From: Desulfuromonadales bacterium GWC2_61_20
Lineage (GTDB): Bacteria; Desulfobacterota; Desulfuromonadia; Desulfuromonadales; UBA2197
NCBI GenBank assembly: GCA_001799485.1
Contig: MGTO01000140.1
Coordinates: 1 to 32,637, forward strand
DNA length: 32,637 bases
Direction of reading: 5' to 3'
Under the pieces are notes generated by a model. That model did not search any database and had not been told where the DNA came from. It was given only the letters and a program-made list of their open reading frames with translations. The translations under genes were made by a program, and so were the position numbers. Numbering within the stretch: position 1 is the first letter of the stretch; each line of letters begins with the position of its first letter. Shown here in pieces: positions 8,906-17,112 of this stretch.

Positions 8906-11440
8906 ATGGAACAATCCCTCACCCCCGCGGCACGCGCCTCCATGCGGCAGGCGATTGCCGAAGCGGGGGGGAACGAAGTCTTTTTCCTCGGCCGTACCGA
9001 CCGCGAGCGCCGCGTCGTCGAGGCTGAAGCCTTGGCCCGCGGCAGCGCCGAGGCGGTCCCCGCCATCCTCCAGCTCTGCCGCTACGGCGACGTCGTCCTG
9101 CACAACCACCCCTCCGGCCGGCTCCAGCCCTCGGGCGCCGACATCGAGATCGCTTCGCGCCTCGGCGCTCTCGGCGTCGGCTTTTACATCGTCAACAACA
9201 ACGTCGAACGGATCTATCGCGTCGTCGAAGCCTTCGCCCCGAAGGAGAAGCAGAGCCTCGACCCGGCGGCCGTCGCCGCCATCCTCGGCCCGCAAGGGAT
9301 CGTCGCCACCACCCTCCCCGGCTACGAGGAGCGCCCCGAGCAGCTGCGCATGGCCTTTGCCGCCAGCGAAGCCTTCAACGCCGGCAAGCTGGCGGTGATC
9401 GAGGCCGGCACCGGCACCGGCAAGAGCCTCGCCTACCTGGTCCCGGCGATCCTCTGGGCCATCAATAACGAAGAGCGGGTGGTGGTCTCGACCAACACCA
9501 TCAACCTGCAGGAACAGCTGATCCGCAAGGATATCCCCTTTCTCCAGCGCGCCGCCAAGCTCGACTTCCGCGCCGTCCTGGTCAAGGGACGCGCCAACTA
9601 CTTCTGCCGCCGCCGCGCCGAGACGGCGCGGCACGAGCCGGGGCTCTTCGAGGCGGAGCACGCCTTGGAGCTCGCCGCCCTCCTCGCCTGGGCCGAGAAG
9701 AGCAACGACGGCTCGCGCGAAGAGCTGCCGACGGCGCCGCGCGAGGAGATCTGGGACGAGGTCTGCTGCGAACTCGACCAGTGTTCGCGCGTCCGCTGCC
9801 CCCACTACGGCCGCTGCTTCTTCCACAAGGCTAGGCGCCAGGCGGCCCAGGCCGATCTCCTGGTAGTCAACCACAGCCTCCTTCTCGCCGACCTCGCCCT
9901 GCGCCAGCAGACCGACAACTACAGCGCCGCCGCCGTCCTTCCCCCCTTCGACCGTATCGTCCTCGACGAAGCCCATCATCTCGAGGATGTCGCCACCCGC
10001 TTCTTCGCCACCCAGACCACCCGCTTCACCTTCGGCCGCGTCCTCGGTCGCCTGCGCCACCCGCGCAAGTCGGAACGCGGACTGCTGCCGCGGCTGCAGG
10101 AGCTCCTCGCCAAAGAGTTGCCGGAGACCGAAGACACCCTCTACCGCGCCCTCTACGGCCGCATCGAGGAGCTTCTCGCCCTGCGCCAGGCCCTCCTCGA
10201 CCGCGCCGTCGCCGATCTCGACAGCGTCGGTTTCGACCTCACCGCCGTCCTCGGCCGCAGCGCCTCGCCCCAGGAGGAGTTGCGCCATCGCATCCTGCCG
10301 GCCTTTGCCGCCTCCCCCGAGTGGGGCGCCATCGCCGCCCGGGTGCGCGACCTCGGCCGCGAAAGCACCCGCCTCGCCAGCGGCCTGCGCGAGCTGCTCA
10401 AGGCCTGCGCCGCCGTTCCGGAAGAGGCCGCCGACAAACTCGTCTCGGCCCTCACCGACCTGCGCGGCATCGCCTCGCGCCTCGAAGGGATCGGCGGCGA
10501 TCTCGCCTTCTTCGCCGCCCTCGAAGCGGGGACCTGCGCCTGGCTCGAGGTGGCGCACGGCCGCATCGGCCGCGGCAACGGTCTCGTCGTCCGCCTCTGC
10601 ACCGCCCCGCTGGAGGTCGCCGCCAGCCTCAAGAGCGCCGTTTACGACCGCTACCGCACCGTCGTCATGACCAGCGCCACCCTCGCCGTCGACGGCAACT
10701 TCGACTACTTCCGCCACCGCGTCGGCCTCGACGCCAGCGAGCCGGGACGAGTCACCGAACTTCTCCTCGACTCCCCCTTTGACTTTGCCCGCCAGACCCT
10801 CCTCGCTATCCCCGCCAACATCCCCGAACCGGGGGCGCCGGGCTACGCCGAGGCGGTCAGCGAACTCTGCGAACGCGCCATCGTCGCCGCCGACGGCCGC
10901 ACCTTCGTCCTCTTCACCGCCTACTCCCTGCTGCGCCGGGTCCACGCCGAGCTGGCACCGGGGCTGCAGGCCCGTGGCTACCACTGCCTGCGCCAGGGGG
11001 ATGAAAGCCGCCACCGCCTGCTCAAACACTTTGCCGCCGACCCGACCAGCGTCCTCTTCGCTACCGACTCCTTCTGGGAAGGGGTCGATGTGCCGGGACG
11101 GGCGCTGGAACAGGTCATCATCACCCGCCTCCCCTTCAAGGTGCCGACCGAACCGGTCCTCGAAGCCCGCGCCGAAGCCATCGAGACGGCTGGCGGCGAC
11201 CCTTTTCGCGCCTACACCATCCCCCAGGCGGTCTTGCGCTTCAAGCAGGGCTTCGGTCGCCTCATCCGCCACCGTGACGACCGCGGCGTCGTCCTCATCC
11301 TCGACAGCCGGGTGGTCAAAAAGGGCTATGGCCGTATCTTCCTCCGCTCCCTCCCCCCCGCCCCGGTGGTCAGCGGTGACAGCAATGAAGTCCTGGCCGC
11401 CATTCGCACCTTCTTCACCCCTGTAGGGAAAAAGACTTGA
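8906..11440 (+). CDS. JAMM/JAB (RadC-like) domain fused to DinG/XPD-family ATP-dependent DNA helicase
   Basis: N-terminal LHNHPSGRLQPSGADIEIA fits HxHP-x6-S-x2-D; helicase Walker A AGTGTGKSLAYLVPA; DEAH box VLDEAHHLED; Fe-S cysteines CSRVRCPHYGRC (C-x4-C-x5-C) plus an upstream Cys in RANYFCRRR; C-terminal motifs FATDSFWEGVDVPG and QGFGRLIRHRDDRG. Confidence 0.93.
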   Translation: MEQSLTPAARASMRQAIAEAGGNEVFFLGRTDRERRVVEAEALARGSAEAVPAILQLCRYGDVVLHNHPSGRLQPSGADIEIASRLGALGVGFYIVNNNVERIYRVVEAFAPKEKQSLDPAAVAAILGPQGIVATTLPGYEERPEQLRMAFAASEAFNAGKLAVIEAGTGTGKSLAYLVPAILWAINNEERVVVSTNTINLQEQLIRKDIPFLQRAAKLDFRAVLVKGRANYFCRRRAETARHEPGLFEAEHALELAALLAWAEKSNDGSREELPTAPREEIWDEVCCELDQCSRVRCPHYGRCFFHKARRQAAQADLLVVNHSLLLADLALRQQTDNYSAAAVLPPFDRIVLDEAHHLEDVATRFFATQTTRFTFGRVLGRLRHPRKSERGLLPRLQELLAKELPETEDTLYRALYGRIEELLALRQALLDRAVADLDSVGFDLTAVLGRSASPQEELRHRILPAFAASPEWGAIAARVRDLGRESTRLASGLRELLKACAAVPEEAADKLVSALTDLRGIASRLEGIGGDLAFFAALEAGTCAWLEVAHGRIGRGNGLVVRLCTAPLEVAASLKSAVYDRYRTVVMTSATLAVDGNFDYFRHRVGLDASEPGRVTELLLDSPFDFARQTLLAIPANIPEPGAPGYAEAVSELCERAIVAADGRTFVLFTAYSLLRRVHAELAPGLQARGYHCLRQGDESRHRLLKHFAADPTSVLFATDSFWEGVDVPGRALEQVIITRLPFKVPTEPVLEARAEAIETAGGDPFRAYTIPQAVLRFKQGFGRLIRHRDDRGVVLILDSRVVKKGYGRIFLRSLPPAPVVSGDSNEVLAAIRTFFTPVGKKT

Positions 11441-11562
11441 CCTTCCTTGCGGAAGTGGCAAGGATGATGCACAGTTAGGCCCTGCTGCGCACGACTCGAC
11501 AACGTCGTCCCGCTGGCCGACCTTGTCACCGCTCCCCCTTCAACCCCAATGGAGACCTGACC

Positions 11563-12039
11563 ATGAGCCACTTTAGCCGTTTCTGCCTGGCGGCACTCCT
11601 GTGCCTTGGCCTGGCCAGTACCACCACGGCCGGCGACATCACCATCAAGCTGCCGCGTCCACCCCTGCCAATTTTTGTCCCCGAGCCTCCGCTCTTTCTC
11701 GTTCCGCCAAACCTCGGCTTCCATGTCTCCGTCGACACCCCCGACGACATCTTTTTCGTCAATCAGCGTTACTACGTTCCCAAGGGCGCTGTCTGGTACG
11801 TCGGCCCCGGCTACAACGGCCCGTGGCAGACCATCAAGATCGACCGTCTGCCGCCGGGGCTGCGCAAGCATCATCACGACGAAATCCGCCGGGAGCGTGA
11901 CCGCGAATACCGGCGTTACCACGACGAGGGCGAGGGCTATCACGGCAAGAAGTACCGCCCCGAAAAACGCCATGACCACGACCGGGAGCGGAACAACGGA
12001 AAACACAAGGGTAAAGACAAGGGCAGGCACGACGACTGA
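11563..12039 (+). CDS. Secreted hypothetical protein, Pro-rich N-part and His/Arg/Lys/Asp-rich tail
   Basis: Signal peptide MSHFSRFCLAALLCLGLASTTTAG; GPGYNGPWQTIKIDRLPPGLRKHHHDE; SD GGAGA before ATG. Confidence 0.75.
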   Translation: MSHFSRFCLAALLCLGLASTTTAGDITIKLPRPPLPIFVPEPPLFLVPPNLGFHVSVDTPDDIFFVNQRYYVPKGAVWYVGPGYNGPWQTIKIDRLPPGLRKHHHDEIRRERDREYRRYHDEGEGYHGKKYRPEKRHDHDRERNNGKHKGKDKGRHDD

Positions 12040-12080
12040 CCGCAGCAAGCGGCAATGAATTTATCTCCAGGAGGATGGTT

Positions 12081-12659
12081 ATGGACAAATTTCTTTTCGC
12101 CGGCTGGCTGCTGCGGCGCCTCGCCGAACCGCCCTTTTTCCGCCGCCTCTTCGCCGGGACCCTGGCGCTCCTCGCCGGCGGCGCCGGACTCTACGCGGTG
12201 GTCGTCTTTTTCATCGGCTGGAAGGGGATCTTCGACCTGGCCGCCGACGCCATGGCCGGCGGCATCGTCTATCAGCTGACCTTCGTCGTCGCCATCTACG
12301 CCGCCGTCCATGCCGCCCTGCTTCGCGCCCGCGAGCTCGACCAGGCGACCGACGGCGACAATCCGGTCCTCGCCGTCGCCGCCGCTTTCTGTCGCGCTAC
12401 CGGCGAGATCTGGGCCTTCGCCGCCATCCCCCTGGGCCTGGGCGGCGGCATCCTCAACTGGTTCGCCGGGCAGGGCGCGCAGTCGATCTACAAGCCGGTC
12501 GCCGGCGTCATCTTCTTCCTCAAGGCGGCCCCGGCCTCCTTCGCCAACGGCGGCACCATCATCGTCAAGGGGCTGGTCTACGGTATCGCCGGTCTCCTTC
12601 TCGCCTACACCGTCGCCGAACTCCTTAAACTGGCGGCGGCCCGCGCGAAGCAGCCGTAA
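12081..12659 (+). CDS. Hypothetical integral membrane protein
   Basis: About 192 aa with several hydrophobic segments; AGGAGG shortly upstream of ATG at 12081 (alternative ATG at 12075). Confidence 0.75.
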   Translation: MDKFLFAGWLLRRLAEPPFFRRLFAGTLALLAGGAGLYAVVVFFIGWKGIFDLAADAMAGGIVYQLTFVVAIYAAVHAALLRARELDQATDGDNPVLAVAAAFCRATGEIWAFAAIPLGLGGGILNWFAGQGAQSIYKPVAGVIFFLKAAPASFANGGTIIVKGLVYGIAGLLLAYTVAELLKLAAARAKQP

Positions 12660-12679
12660 AGATCCCGCGGTAGAAACAA

Positions 12680-12718
12680 AAACCCCGGTGCGCCAAGACG
12701 GCCCGCCGGGGTTTTTTT
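12680..12718 (+). terminator. Rho-independent terminator
   Basis: AAACCCCGG (12680-12688) pairs with CCGGGGTTT (12706-12714), followed by a T run. Confidence 0.85.
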
Positions 12719-12743
12719 GTATTTCGATTTTGTTGCCGGGAAG

Positions 12744-12890
12744 CTATTGCCTTACGACGCAGAGCATCACTTTACTCCCGTCCGGATACTTCTGTTGAAA
12801 GAGCCTTGCCGCTTCCGCCGGCGTTGTCGCCTCGATCAGTTCGGACTTGACCTCTTCCCCTTCGGTGTAACTGACTTCAAAGATGGCCAT
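12744..12890 (-). CDS. Small hypothetical protein (48 aa)
   Basis: MAIFEVSYTEGEEVKSELIEATTPAEAARLFQQKYPDGSKVMLCVVRQ; protein-like composition, convergent with the upstream gene across the terminator. Confidence 0.55.
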   Translation of the reverse strand: MAIFEVSYTEGEEVKSELIEATTPAEAARLFQQKYPDGSKVMLCVVRQ

Positions 12891-12928
12891 GATAAATATT
12901 CCTCTTGTCCAAACAGATAGACCATTAG

Positions 12929-13056
12929 TCACGCGGAGCCGCGAAGAACGCGGAGAGATTCAAGGGCAAGCAAATCTTCTGCGTAACCCCGACGAATGAT
13001 GATCTTTTTTTTGGAATCTAAAGGTTTTACTCCGCGTTCTTCGCGGCTCCGCGTGA
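12929..13056. repeat. Short palindrome-ended element (MITE/REP-like)
   Basis: TCACGCGGAGCCGCGAAGAACGCGGAG (12929-12955) and its perfect reverse complement (13030-13056): 27-bp perfect inverted repeats around an AT-richer 74-bp interior. Confidence 0.75.
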
Positions 13057-13225
13057 GACAGCTTTTCCAGATTTTTAGTTGTGTGCCCGGAACGGCGTGA
13101 CTATAAACCTCCCGGCGGCGCCAGGTCAACGATGAAGAAGGACATGGCGGCAGTAAAAAAACGATCCCCTTTTCTCTGCGAACAGCCTAAACTGAGGCCC
13201 CATCTTCTTTCAACAGGAGCCCGCC

Positions 13226-14131
13226 TTGACCGACAACATGCGCCCGCGCCGCAGCCTTCTCTTCATGCCCGGGGTCAACGCCCGCGCCCTGGCCAAGGCC
13301 CGGGAACTCCCCGCCGACGGCCTCATCTTCGACCTCGAGGACGCCGTCGCCCCGGCGGCCAAGGGCGAGGCCCGCGCCGCCGTCGGTACCGCCCTGGCGG
13401 CCGGCGGCTACGGCCGGCGCGAACTGGTTGTCCGGGTCAACGGACTCGATACGCCGTGGGGGCGCGACGACCTCGCCGCGGCGGCGCGCTGCGGCTGCGA
13501 CGCCGTCCTTTTGCCCAAGGTCGAAAGCGGCGCCAGCGTCCGCCGCACCCTCGATCTCCTCGAGGAATTCGCCGCCCCCGACAACCTGGAGATCTGGTGC
13601 ATGCTCGAAACCCCGCGCGGGATCCTGCGGGCCGAAGAGATCGCCACCGCCTCGACCCGGGTCGCCGCCCTGGTCATGGGGACCTCCGATCTGACCAAAG
13701 AGCTGCGCGCCCGCCACACCCCCGACCGCCGCCCTCTCCTTGCCAGCCTCGGCCACTGCCTCCTCGTCGCCCGCGCCTACGGCCTCACCGCCCTCGACGG
13801 CGTCCACCTCGATCTCCACGACGACACCGGCTTCGCCGCCGCCTGCCGCCAGGGGGTCGACCTCGGCTTCGACGGCAAGACCCTCATCCACCCCAAGACC
13901 ATCGCCGTCGCCAATAGCCTCTTCGCCCCCGATGCCGCCGCCCTCGCCTGGGCGCGCAAGGTTATTACCGTCCACAGCGCGGCGATGGAACGCGGCGAAG
14001 GGATCGTCGTCGTCGACGGCCAGTTGATCGAGAACCTCCATGTCGACGACGCCCGCCGTCTCGTCGCCCTCGCCGCCGCCATTTCCGCCCTCGAAGCCGC
14101 CAACCTCCCGGCTCCCAACGGCGGCCACTGA
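13226..14131 (+). CDS. HpcH/HpaI aldolase/citrate lyase family (CitE-like) protein
   Basis: RPRRSLLFMPGVN...DGLIFDLEDAVAPAAKGEAR; MLETPRGIL; FDGKTLIHPKTI. TTG start at 13226 or ATG at 13238. Confidence 0.92.
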   Translation: MTDNMRPRRSLLFMPGVNARALAKARELPADGLIFDLEDAVAPAAKGEARAAVGTALAAGGYGRRELVVRVNGLDTPWGRDDLAAAARCGCDAVLLPKVESGASVRRTLDLLEEFAAPDNLEIWCMLETPRGILRAEEIATASTRVAALVMGTSDLTKELRARHTPDRRPLLASLGHCLLVARAYGLTALDGVHLDLHDDTGFAAACRQGVDLGFDGKTLIHPKTIAVANSLFAPDAAALAWARKVITVHSAAMERGEGIVVVDGQLIENLHVDDARRLVALAAAISALEAANLPAPNGGH

Positions 14132-14144
14132 AAGAGGAAACCCC

Positions 14145-14597
14145 TTGCTGCATATCTATATCGACGCCGATGCCTGCCCGGTCAAGGAGGAGGTCTACCG
14201 CGTCGCCCGCCGTTACCAGTTGACCGTCACCCTCGTCGCCAACAGTCCCATGCGCCTCCCCGCCGATGCGCGAGTCTCCCTGCAAGTTGTTGGGGGCGGC
14301 CTCGACGCCGCCGACGACTGGATCGCCGAGACCGTCAGCGCCGGCGATATCGTCATCTCCAACGACATTCCGCTGGCCGCGCGCTGTCTCGCCAAGGCGG
14401 CCAAGGTCCTCGCCCCCAACGGCAAGCCCTTCACCGGAGACAATATCGGCGACGCCCTCGCCACCCGCAACCTCCTCGCCGAGCTGCGCGGCGGCGGCGA
14501 CCAGCTCGGCGGTCCGCCCCCCTTCGCGCCGCGCGACCGCTCGCGCTTTTTGCAGAGCCTCGACACCCTGATTCAGGACGTGCGCCAGGGGCGTTGA
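14145..14597 (+). CDS. YaiI/YqxD family protein (DUF188)
   Basis: LLHIYIDADACPVKEEVYRVARRY...DDWIAETVSAGDIVISNDIPLAARCLAKAAKVLAPNGKPFT; likely TTG start at 14145 after AGAGGA. Confidence 0.92.
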   Translation: MLHIYIDADACPVKEEVYRVARRYQLTVTLVANSPMRLPADARVSLQVVGGGLDAADDWIAETVSAGDIVISNDIPLAARCLAKAAKVLAPNGKPFTGDNIGDALATRNLLAELRGGGDQLGGPPPFAPRDRSRFLQSLDTLIQDVRQGR

Positions 14598-14613
14598 GGA
14601 TAAATCCGCTTAA

Positions 14614-15459
14614 TCAGGGAATATGGTGGTGCAGGGTGAAGGTGGCGCCGCGGTCGACGCCGAGGTGCTGGACGAGGTAGGGGAGGAGCCCCTGCAACGT
14701 GGCGGGGAGGGTGTAGGGGGGGTTGACGATGAAGAGACCGCTGCCGTGCATGCCGAAGCCTCCCTCCGCCGGGCGCTGCACCGCGAGGGTGACGTGGAGC
14801 CAGGCCGGGGCGTTGAGGGCGAGGAGCTGGGCCGGCAGCCCTTGCGCCTCGGCACGCTGCAGCTGGGGATACCACAGGGCATAGGTACCGGTGGCGAAGC
14901 GTTTGAGACTCCCCGCGAGGAGGGAGACGACCCGCTGGTAATCGCGCTTCTCCTCGTAGGGGGGATCGATGAGGACGAGGCCGCGCCGGGTCGGCGGCGG
15001 AAGATAGGACTTGAGCCCGGCAAAGCCGTCCTCCGCCGCGATGCGCACCTCCCGCCCCGCCGTGCGGAAGTTCTCGCGCAGAATCTCCTCGTCGCTGCCG
15101 TGCAGTTCGAAGAGGACCATGCGGTCGTCGGGACGCAGCTGCCGGTGCGCCAGCCACGGCGAGCCGGGGTAGTTGAGGAGCGCCGCGCCGGGATTGCAGT
15201 CGCGCACCGCCGCGCGATAGACATCCAGCGCCGCCGGCAGATCGTCGCGCTGCCACAGGCGGCCGATGCCGCCGGCATACTCGGCGTTCTGCGCTGCGTA
15301 GCCGCGATCAAGGGCGTAGAGCCCGGCGCCGGCGTGGGTGTCGATATAGGTAAAGGGTTTCTCCTTGCGCTGGAGGTAGGCGAGGAGTTCGAGGAGGACG
15401 GTGTGCTTGAGGACATCGGCGTGGTTGCCGGCGTGGAAGGCGTGGCGGTAGCTGAGCAT
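14614..15459 (-). CDS. rlmJ: 23S rRNA (adenine(2030)-N6)-methyltransferase RlmJ
   Basis: MLSYRHAFHAGNHADVLKHTVLLELLAYLQRKEKPFTYIDTHAGAGLY; LIDPPYEEKRDY (DPPY motif). Confidence 0.95.
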   Translation of the reverse strand: MLSYRHAFHAGNHADVLKHTVLLELLAYLQRKEKPFTYIDTHAGAGLYALDRGYAAQNAEYAGGIGRLWQRDDLPAALDVYRAAVRDCNPGAALLNYPGSPWLAHRQLRPDDRMVLFELHGSDEEILRENFRTAGREVRIAAEDGFAGLKSYLPPPTRRGLVLIDPPYEEKRDYQRVVSLLAGSLKRFATGTYALWYPQLQRAEAQGLPAQLLALNAPAWLHVTLAVQRPAEGGFGMHGSGLFIVNPPYTLPATLQGLLPYLVQHLGVDRGATFTLHHHIP

Positions 15460-15552
15460 CGCGTAACTCCGGAATGATTCTTTGCGTCTACCAATAGCAC
15501 AGTCGCCTACCTGCGGCGCAGAAAAATCCTTCCGCCGCTGCACGCATATCCC

Positions 15553-15581
15553 TTGACGATAATATCCATTCGAGATACTAT
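15553..15581 (+). promoter_or_regulatory. Sigma70-type promoter of higBA
   Basis: TTGACG (15553-15558) -17 bp- TACTAT (15576-15581); TATC-N7-GATA half-palindrome overlaps the -10. Confidence 0.7.
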
Positions 15582-15587
15582 TCAGCC

Positions 15588-15869
15588 ATGATCCAGTCGT
15601 TTCGATGCAAGGAGACCGAGAAGCTTTTCCTCGGCCGTTTTTCGGCCCGATTGCCGCAGGATATCCAGCGCACGGCGGCGATCAAACTCAAGCTGCTGCA
15701 CGCCGCGACCACCCTCGACACCCTACGGGTCCCACCCTCCAACTATCTGGAGGTGCTGCGCGGCGACAGGGAGGGGCAGCACAGCATACGCATCAACCGG
15801 CAATGGCGCGTCTGTTTCCGCTGGCAGGGAAACGACGCCTACGACGTCGAGATCGTCGACTACCACTAA
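15588..15869 (+). CDS. higB: HigB-family toxin (RelE superfamily)
   Basis: MIQSFRCKETEKLFLGRFSARLPQDIQRTAAIKLKLLHAA...SIRINRQWRVCFRWQGNDAYDVEIVDYH. Confidence 0.93.
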   Translation: MIQSFRCKETEKLFLGRFSARLPQDIQRTAAIKLKLLHAATTLDTLRVPPSNYLEVLRGDREGQHSIRINRQWRVCFRWQGNDAYDVEIVDYH

Positions 15870-15883
15870 GGCAAGGTGATCCC

Positions 15884-16189
15884 ATGAGCACTCGCGACTT
15901 TCCCCCGATCCACCCCGGCGAAATCCTGCTGACAGAATTCCTTGAACCGCTGGGCGTCACCCAGTACCGGCTGGCCAAAGACATTGGTGTCACCCCGCGC
16001 CGCATCAATGAGATCATCCACGGCCGGCGCGGCATCACCGCCGATACGGCGCTGCGCCTTGGGCGCTTTTTCAACATGGAGGCGCAATTCTGGCTCAACC
16101 TGCAGACGCATTACGACATGGAGGTGGCGCTGGAAGCCCTGCAGGATCGACTGGACAAGGAGGTTCACCCCCTGTCGCGGGCGGCGTGA
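15884..16189 (+). CDS. higA: HigA-family antitoxin (XRE HTH)
   Basis: FPPIHPGEILLTEFLEPLGVTQYRLAKDIGVTPRRINEIIHGRRGITADTALRLGRFF. Confidence 0.94.
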   Translation: MSTRDFPPIHPGEILLTEFLEPLGVTQYRLAKDIGVTPRRINEIIHGRRGITADTALRLGRFFNMEAQFWLNLQTHYDMEVALEALQDRLDKEVHPLSRAA

Positions 16190-16394
16190 GAAGACGCGTG
16201 GATGATGATGTCTCAGAATTCCCCAATCCCATGAGGACAAAAAGGGATGAATACGGAGAAGCACAAATGACCAAGAATCGCCGGCAAGCGGCCCTAAAGG
16301 AAATCCAGAATCTGGCGAAGGCGCTGAACTTGGTCGGGAAAGTTAAATGTTGCATCCTTCCGTGACAGGCACGCCGATGCCCAACCCATCATTG

Positions 16395-16430
16395 CACCGG
16401 CCTTGCGCATAAAGCCGCGCAAGGCCGGTG
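16395..16430. other. 14-bp perfect hairpin between the two TA modules
   Basis: CACCGGCCTTGCGC (16395-16408) / GCGCAAGGCCGGTG (16417-16430), 8-nt loop, no T run. Confidence 0.6.
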
Positions 16431-16454
16431 AATTCAAACATTAATACCACATAG

Positions 16455-16494
16455 TTGACATTGCCCTTCGACCAGCGTACGCTTTGCCGTACGC
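16455..16494 (+). promoter_or_regulatory. Promoter/operator of the yefM-yoeB module
   Basis: TTGACA at 16455-16460; two CGTACG cores at 16476-16481 and 16488-16493, centres 12 bp apart. Confidence 0.65.
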
Positions 16495-16507
16495 ACAGGA
16501 GGCAACC

Positions 16508-16750
16508 ATGACCACCATCACCGCGACCGAAGCCAGAAAATCCCTCTACAAACTTCTCGATGACGTAACCGAGTCACACGAACCGATCCAGATCACCGGC
16601 AAGCGCAGCAGTGCCGTCCTGATCTCCGAAGACGATTGGCGTGCCGTGCAGGAAACCCTCTATCTGCACTCGGTTCCCGGCATGCGAGAGTCAATCGTTG
16701 CCGGAATGCAAACGCCGGTCGAAGAATGCGATGAGGAACTGGACTGGTGA
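16508..16750 (+). CDS. YefM/Phd family antitoxin
   Basis: MTTITATEARKSLYKLLDDVTESHEPIQITGKRSSAVLISEDDWRAVQETLYL; SD AGGAGG. Confidence 0.94.
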   Translation: MTTITATEARKSLYKLLDDVTESHEPIQITGKRSSAVLISEDDWRAVQETLYLHSVPGMRESIVAGMQTPVEECDEELDW

Positions 16751-17010
16751 GCTGGAAGCTGGTCTACACCAAGCAGGCCCAAAAGGACGCGCAGAAGTTG
16801 GCGGCCGCTGGACTGAAGCCGAAAGCAAAACCGTTTCTCGACATCCTCACCGAGAATCCCTTCCAGAATCCGCCTCCCTACGAAAAGCTCGTCGGCGATC
16901 TGACCGGCGCCTACTCACGGCGCATCAATATCAAACATCGGCTGGTCTATCAGGTTCTCGCCGAGAGTGACACCGTCAAGGTGCTGCGCATGTGGACACA
17001 TTACGAATAG
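16747..17010 (+). CDS. Txe/YoeB family toxin
   Basis: MSWKLVYTKQAQKDAQKLAAAGLKPKAKPFLDIL...YSRRINIKHRLVYQVL...VKVLRMWTHYE; GTG start overlapping the antitoxin stop. Confidence 0.94.
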   Translation: MSWKLVYTKQAQKDAQKLAAAGLKPKAKPFLDILTENPFQNPPPYEKLVGDLTGAYSRRINIKHRLVYQVLAESDTVKVLRMWTHYE

Positions 17011-17038
17011 AGACCTCTGTAATCCACTAACTCCCCTC

Positions 17039-17067
17039 TTGGTCCCGCCGCCCACTGCTGCTATAAT
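17039..17067 (+). promoter_or_regulatory. Candidate promoter for the TerC gene
   Basis: TTGGTC (17039-17044) -17 bp- TATAAT (17062-17067). Confidence 0.5.
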
Positions 17068-17112
17068 CCCCCCCGCTTTCCCCATCCATAACATTTCAGG
17101 AGCCGTCCACCC

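Noticed and set aside
8789-11461. 890-aa ORF on the minus strand opposite the JAMM-DinG gene
   Set aside because: Mirror ORF typical of high-GC coding DNA; the plus-strand frame has all helicase motifs and the minus translation is Gly/Ala/Asp/Glu-rich without recognisable motifs.
12929-13056. CRISPR-like interpretation of the paired repeats
   Set aside because: Only two copies in inverted orientation, no regular spacer array and no cas genes in the window.
12929-13129. 66-aa minus-strand ORF MTWRRREVYSHAV...LRVLRGSA
   Set aside because: Almost entirely the palindrome-ended repeat element; translation is an artefact of the repeat.
16267-16365. Small ORF MTKNRRQAALKEIQNLAKALNLVGKVKCCILP
   Set aside because: 32 aa, no SD or recognisable family; may be a gene remnant, but not supportable.
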